Origin: an uncultured Gemmatimonadaceae bacterium
GTDB taxonomy: Bacteria; Gemmatimonadota; Gemmatimonadetes; Gemmatimonadales; Gemmatimonadaceae
DNA: 9,533 bases
Assembly (NCBI GenBank): GCA_955652265.1
Contig: CATPBD010000062.1
Span: 1 to 9,533, forward strand
Reading direction: 5' to 3'
The position numbers and the translations under genes were made by a program. The notes beneath the pieces were generated by a model, which was not told the origin of the DNA, did no database searches, and worked only from the letters and a program-made list of their open reading frames with translations. Shown here piece by piece: positions 6,136-9,533 of the stretch; within the stretch, counting starts at the first letter, position 1, and every line of letters begins with the position of its first letter.

Positions 6136-6510
6136 CTATGGAAGCTTTTGAGCTCCGCCCCCCGCCCCCTCGATCGATCCCGAGGGGCGCCGCAGCACCG
6201 GCTTCGCCACGCAGCACCACTGCTCGATGGTTTCGTCGTCCGCCTGGTCCCCCCCCTCAGGAATGGGCGCCAGTCGCCGCTTCTCGCCTGCCGGCGCGAA
6301 GCATAGCCACCCGTACGCGAACTCGGCCGCCACATGGGTGCGAGACAGCTTTTCTGATCTCCGCTCTAGACCGCCACGCCTTTCCGCCGCGTCGATCCGG
6401 TCCTCGTCACTCCCTCGCCGCTGAGAAAACCTGCGCTCAACGGCGTCGGGATGAACTTGCCACACATCCCACGTCTTCCCCTGCCGGTCCTTGAATTGTC
6501 GGTGTGTCAC
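6136..6510 (-). CDS. Small conserved-looking soluble protein (WDVWQV / GWLCF / GEKRRLAPIP)
   Basis: From a GTG at 6510 the product is 124 residues, with no signal peptide or membrane segment. It starts VTHRQFKDRQGKTWDVWQVHP, then has a charged Arg/Glu-rich middle (26-56). A compact block follows: AAEFAYGWLCFAP (61-73), GEKRRLAPIPEG (75-86) and an acidic helix ending IEQWCCVAKPV (95-105). A Gly-rich tail closes it. It resembles small uncharacterised proteins from environmental genomes, recalled by the pattern GWLxF...GEKRRLxPIPxxW, but I cannot assign a function. The frame stays open 23 codons further upstream (to 6579), which would overlap the DoxX-like gene; the GTG at 6510 leaves a 19-bp gap, matching the gap before DoxX. 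The ribosome binding site is weak. It is probably last in the AKR-DoxX operon. Confidence 0.68.
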   Translation of the reverse strand: MTHRQFKDRQGKTWDVWQVHPDAVERRFSQRRGSDEDRIDAAERRGGLERRSEKLSRTHVAAEFAYGWLCFAPAGEKRRLAPIPEGGDQADDETIEQWCCVAKPVLRRPSGSIEGAGGGAQKLP

Positions 6511-6529
6511 CCAGTTCGCGCAGCGTGAG

Positions 6530-7552
6530 TTATGTCTTCTCACGCTGCGAAATTCTTGCCAGCGGCGGTGCCTTCTCATCTTTCTTGGAATCCCCGGTTA
6601 GCGCCTTCACCAAGGCACCGTGCTCTCCGGGCCGCTCGTCGCCCCACAATAACAGCAGGGCCAGAATTCCGTACGTCGGCAGATGACCCACCAGCTCGCG
6701 CCAGCCGAGAAATGGAAGCGTGAGATTGAACGGCACGAGCGTCACCAGGATGACAAGCCGGACGAATGCGCCCGAGATGAGCATGAGTCCGACTGTGAGC
6801 TCCACTGCGCCGGCGATCAACAGAAACCTGGTGTCGTCAACGCCGGCGAGTCCGATCGCCGGGAAAAAGTTGAAGTGGTGCTCCGACAGAAAGGCGAGTC
6901 CCATCGGGATATTCCAGATCTTCTCCGTGAATGCGACGATCGTCAGTCCGATTCCGAGCGCGATCCTCAGCACCGGAACGGCGTACGGGATGAGCCGCGG
7001 TAGAGGCTTGTGCAGCTTCTCGAGCGCCATGTCGAACGCGAGTGGGCCTCGCCCCGTCGCGAAGAGGAAAAAGGCGATGCCGAGGATCTCGGTGTGCTCG
7101 ATCAGTCGCAACGGCCCGAATACGATCACGCCCGCCAGCCAGATGACACCGAGCGCCGCCGCGGCAGGGCGTGCCAGCGCGCCATAGATGAAGCTGAGGG
7201 CGATCGCGATCTCCGCCGCGCCGAGGAGGCCGCAAAGGAGATTCACGGGAAGGACGAGATTCGGGATGAAGAGTTGCCCGCTGACGCCGCTCACGAGGAG
7301 CGTGACGCCCATGTGGATGCCGATCACGAGTGGCACCCACATGAGCAACTGCACGTAATTCTCCCACGGCATCCCGAGTGCTAACGGACCGGGTACGACG
7401 GGCCGCCGTCCTCGTGCACGCCACAGCACCACCGCAACGGCCGTGATGCCGACTGCGACCGCCACCGGGATCAAGCTCCCAGGCGTGTTCCACCGGTCGA
7501 ACTGCACGGGGAACTTTGCCTCGTCGGTGAACCAGCGCTCGTGCAGGATCAC
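6530..7552 (-). CDS. Duplicated DoxX-like integral membrane protein
   Basis: This 340-residue, mostly hydrophobic protein has about nine predicted membrane segments, at roughly 26-44, 68-90, 100-121, 130-146, 154-168, 190-208, 242-262, 264-280 and 290-304. The second half has DoxX-family features: VLRIALGIGLTIVAFTEKIWN (from 194), then AGAVELTVGLMLISGAFVR (247-265) and a closing hydrophobic hairpin. The first half repeats the layout, with LLGAAEIAIALSFIYGALAR (109-128) aligned to the later block and ending FATGRGP where the second ends WGDERPG. Single DoxX proteins are near 130-170 residues, so this looks like a tandem duplication. DoxX proteins are membrane proteins linked to redox or sulfur chemistry in some organisms; the role here is unknown. 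It starts with GTG at 7552 after a GGGAAG-type ribosome binding site, 19 bp after the reductase stop. Confidence 0.82.
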   Translation of the reverse strand: MILHERWFTDEAKFPVQFDRWNTPGSLIPVAVAVGITAVAVVLWRARGRRPVVPGPLALGMPWENYVQLLMWVPLVIGIHMGVTLLVSGVSGQLFIPNLVLPVNLLCGLLGAAEIAIALSFIYGALARPAAAALGVIWLAGVIVFGPLRLIEHTEILGIAFFLFATGRGPLAFDMALEKLHKPLPRLIPYAVPVLRIALGIGLTIVAFTEKIWNIPMGLAFLSEHHFNFFPAIGLAGVDDTRFLLIAGAVELTVGLMLISGAFVRLVILVTLVPFNLTLPFLGWRELVGHLPTYGILALLLLWGDERPGEHGALVKALTGDSKKDEKAPPLARISQREKT

Positions 7553-7571
7553 CGTACTTCCCGTTCGCTTC

Positions 7572-8636
7572 CTACCTTGCCTCCATCGACGCGCTCGACT
7601 CCGCGGAAACTATGCGGGCAGCTGCGGGGCGGGTCGGACCCTGGCCCGCGCCGGTTCTCTCTATCGCCATCGCGATGTCATCAAGATCGATTGCCGTCAG
7701 CGTGAGCGTCGCGGCGCCGATCCAGCCATCGACCTGCTCCGCCGATCTCGCACCGACGATCGCGCCGGTGACACCGGGCCACGCCAACGTCCACCCAATC
7801 GCGATTGACGAGACAGTCGTGTTATGGCGCCGAGCAATCGGGATCAGCGCATCGCGGAGCGCGATGTTTCGCTCGAGGTTGGGCGTCTGGAAATTGGCCG
7901 AGCGCTGACGCCAGTCGTCGGGCGCCATCTTCCTTACGCGCTCGGCGGAGAAAGTCTCGGTTAGAATTCCCGACTGCATCGGGCTATAAACAATCACGCC
8001 GGTGCGATTGGCGCGGCACCACGGGATCTCCGCGGCTGCGGCCTCCCGCCTGATGAGTGAGAACGGAGGTTGGAGTGAGTCAACATGATGGATCACCTCG
8101 ATCTTCCGGAGCAGCGACACATCGAAGTTGGAGACGCCGATCGCGCGGACTTTTCCTTCTTCCTGGAGTTGCACCATCATCCGCCAGGATTCTTCGGGCG
8201 GCGTCCCCGAATCCTCGTCCGGCCGGTGGAACTGGTAGAGATCGATGCGTTCGACGCCGAGCCGGCGCAGTGACGCCTCGCACTCACGGCGAATCGATTC
8301 GGGACTCAGGATCCGTCGCGCATCCTTCATTGGATCCTTCGGGTCCCAGACGAGTCCGCACTTGGTGAATATGTACGGGCGCTCGGCTCCTTTGCGCTGC
8401 TTGAGCAGTCGTCCGACGACCTCTTCGGAGTGCCCGAGCCCGTAAACGGCGGCGGTGTCGATCCAGTTGACGCCGAGCTCGAGCGCACGATTCATGGCGG
8501 CGATGGACTGATCGTCGTCCTGAGGTCCCCATCCGTACGACCAACCGCCACCACCAGTCGCCCACGCGCCGAAGCCAACGCGGGTAATGTCGATGTCGGT
8601 AGTACCGAGCTGGCGGGTGGGGAGTTTGGTGGGCAT
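7572..8636 (-). CDS. Aldo/keto reductase
   Basis: This 354-residue cytoplasmic NAD(P)H-dependent oxidoreductase of the aldo/keto reductase superfamily is expected to fold as a TIM barrel and reduce aldehydes or ketones. The catalytic tetrad is visible: D60 (NWIDTA), Y65 (AAVYG), K92 (IFTKCG) and H137 (YQFHRPD). GVSNFD is at 167-172, and the cofactor-binding segment GAIVGARSAEQV is at 291-302. The N-terminus is RQLGTTDIDITRVGFGAWA. The physiological substrate cannot be told. The frame extends upstream to 8852, but the start at 8636 is preferred: it has CAGGAG about 10 nt upstream, it matches the family N-terminus, and it avoids overlap with the divergent DUF5996 gene. It is first in a probable operon with the DoxX-like and small genes. 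Confidence 0.95.
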   Translation of the reverse strand: MPTKLPTRQLGTTDIDITRVGFGAWATGGGGWSYGWGPQDDDQSIAAMNRALELGVNWIDTAAVYGLGHSEEVVGRLLKQRKGAERPYIFTKCGLVWDPKDPMKDARRILSPESIRRECEASLRRLGVERIDLYQFHRPDEDSGTPPEESWRMMVQLQEEGKVRAIGVSNFDVSLLRKIEVIHHVDSLQPPFSLIRREAAAAEIPWCRANRTGVIVYSPMQSGILTETFSAERVRKMAPDDWRQRSANFQTPNLERNIALRDALIPIARRHNTTVSSIAIGWTLAWPGVTGAIVGARSAEQVDGWIGAATLTLTAIDLDDIAMAIERTGAGQGPTRPAAARIVSAESSASMEAR

Positions 8637-8742
8637 GGGCGAGTACTCCTGAGTCTGGTAGCTGGCGATGAAAGGCCATCTCACCTGCCAATGTTGTGCC
8701 CGCACTACTATATATTCGGCGAAGCTGCTTAGAGTATTAGGT
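8637..8742. promoter_or_regulatory. Divergent intergenic region with an AT-rich core, likely holding promoters for both genes
   Basis: This 106-bp gap separates the reductase start from the divergent DUF5996 start. It contains an AT-rich block, ACTACTATATATTC at 8704-8717, in otherwise GC-rich DNA, suitable as a -10 region on either strand (TATATT on plus, TATAGT on minus). I could not fit a good -35 box at 16-18 bp spacing on either side, so only the region, not exact boxes, is supported. CTCCT at 8646-8650 is the complement of the reductase ribosome binding site. Confidence 0.35.
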
Positions 8743-9533
8743 GTGATCGAGACAGAATCGGAACGGAGAACAGAGACCTGGCCGCGGCTGTACCTCGACG
8801 ACTGGTCGGCCACGCAGCCGACACTCCATCGGTGGACACAGATCGTCGGCAAAACTCGGGTGGCGCTCTCGCCGATGCAGAATCACTGGTGGCACGTCGC
8901 TCTCTACGTGACAGCTCGTGGGCTGACGACCTCGCCGATCCCCACTCGGGGTGCGGCGTTCGAGGCGGAGTTCGATTTTATAGATCACGCTCTGCTGATT
9001 CGAACGAGCGAGGGCGAGACGAGCATTGTCCCACTTGTGGCGCGCACCGTTGCTGACTTCTACGCCGACTACATGTCGGTCCTGCGCTCGCTTGGCATCG
9101 ATGTCCGGCTCAGACCGATCCCGTCCGAGATGTCCGACACAATGCCGTTTCCTGATGACCGAGCGCATGCATCATACGATGGTGAAGCTGTCCAGCGCTG
9201 TTGGCAGGTCCTGGTGCACGCCGATCGCGCGCTCAAGGAGTTTCGCGGAGGGTTCCTGGGCAAATCGAGTCCGTCCCATTTCTGGTGGGGCGGTTTTGAC
9301 ATCTCGTGCACGCGATTCTCGGGGCGTCGAGCCCCTCCGCATCCGGGCGGGATTCCCAACCTTGCGGACTACGTGACGCGCGAGGCCTACTCGCACGAGT
9401 GCATCAGCGCCGGCTGGTGGCCGGGAACTGTTGGATCGCCGGTGGCCGAGCCCGCGTTCTACGCGTACTCGTACCCGGAGCCGCCCGGCTGTGACGTGGC
9501 GCCAATCAAACCTGCGACCGCCTACTACCACCC
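8743..9533 (+). CDS. DUF5996 family protein, 3' end beyond the window
   Basis: The frame is open from a GTG at 8743 to the window edge, 263 complete codons without a stop. The N-terminal block WPRLYLDDWSATQPTLHRWT (13-32), followed by QIVGKTRVALSPMQNHWWHV (33-52), is the signature of DUF5996 proteins. FWWGGFDISCTRFSGRRAPP and later AYSYPEPPGC also fit the family, which is usually about 300 residues. It has no signal peptide or membrane segment, so it is probably cytoplasmic. The function is unknown. There is no ATG near the start and no strong ribosome binding site before the GTG, but the family N-terminus lies only a dozen codons in, so the start is close. It is divergent from the aldo/keto reductase and may share its control region. 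Confidence 0.88.
   Translation, partial: MIETESERRTETWPRLYLDDWSATQPTLHRWTQIVGKTRVALSPMQNHWWHVALYVTARGLTTSPIPTRGAAFEAEFDFIDHALLIRTSEGETSIVPLVARTVADFYADYMSVLRSLGIDVRLRPIPSEMSDTMPFPDDRAHASYDGEAVQRCWQVLVHADRALKEFRGGFLGKSSPSHFWWGGFDISCTRFSGRRAPPHPGGIPNLADYVTREAYSHECISAGWWPGTVGSPVAEPAFYAYSYPEPPGCDVAPIKPATAYYH

Noticed and set aside
6166..6187. CCCCTCG / CGAGGGG hairpin as a terminator
   Set aside because: It lies inside the coding region of the small leftward gene near its 3' end and has no T run on either strand.
8637..8852. N-terminal extension of the aldo/keto reductase by 72 codons
   Set aside because: The extension has no family similarity, overlaps the divergent DUF5996 gene, and a good ribosome binding site precedes the start at 8636.
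1..9533. CRISPR array, tRNA, rRNA or complete insertion sequence
   Set aside because: No regularly spaced direct repeats, no cloverleaf with a conserved T-arm, no rRNA-like stretch and no transposase motifs were seen; the only mobile-like unit is the short cassette at 5714-6110.

Overview
The window is a GC-rich (about 60% by eye) chromosomal segment of a free-living bacterium. The mix of families (a COG4705-type membrane protein, a secreted helical protein with an HDFGGHR motif, a Tat-exported GH2 glycosidase, a DUF5996 protein and a GxxExxY cassette) recalls Gemmatimonadota or a similar soil phylum. That placement is from memory of such genomes and is not proven by the sequence.

Layout. 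Bases 1-72 hold the tail of a rightward gene. It converges on a leftward gene for a COG4705-like multi-pass membrane protein (79-822). Next come a rightward predicted lipoprotein (996-1700) and a rightward PLP-dependent threonine/serine dehydratase (1885-2841) that has no convincing standard start codon. A hairpin (2848-2886) separates the dehydratase from a convergent leftward gene for a small secreted helical protein (2900-3238).

From 3327 to 8636 every recognisable host gene runs leftward. In transcription order they are an aldo/keto reductase (8636-7572), a duplicated DoxX-like membrane protein (7552-6530), a small uncharacterised soluble protein (6510-6136) and a Tat-exported GH2 glycosidase (5657-3327). 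The first three are spaced 19 bp apart and look like one operon. A DUF5996 protein (8743 to the right edge, truncated by the window) is divergent from the reductase.

The most unusual structure is a 397-bp cassette (5714-6110) between the small gene and the GH2 gene. It is bounded by 42-bp terminal inverted repeats matching at 40 of 42 positions. It contains one rightward reading frame of the GxxExxY (PD-(D/E)XK nuclease-like) family. In that frame the N-terminal GxxExxY part is joined in frame to the normal C-terminal end, and the middle with the expected D...ExK catalytic residues is missing. The frame starts in one inverted repeat, ends in the other, and finishes with a 9-bp periodic Asn-Pro tail. 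No transposase is present, so this looks like a decayed copy of a non-autonomous mobile cassette. I saw no CRISPR array, tRNA, rRNA or conventional insertion sequence.
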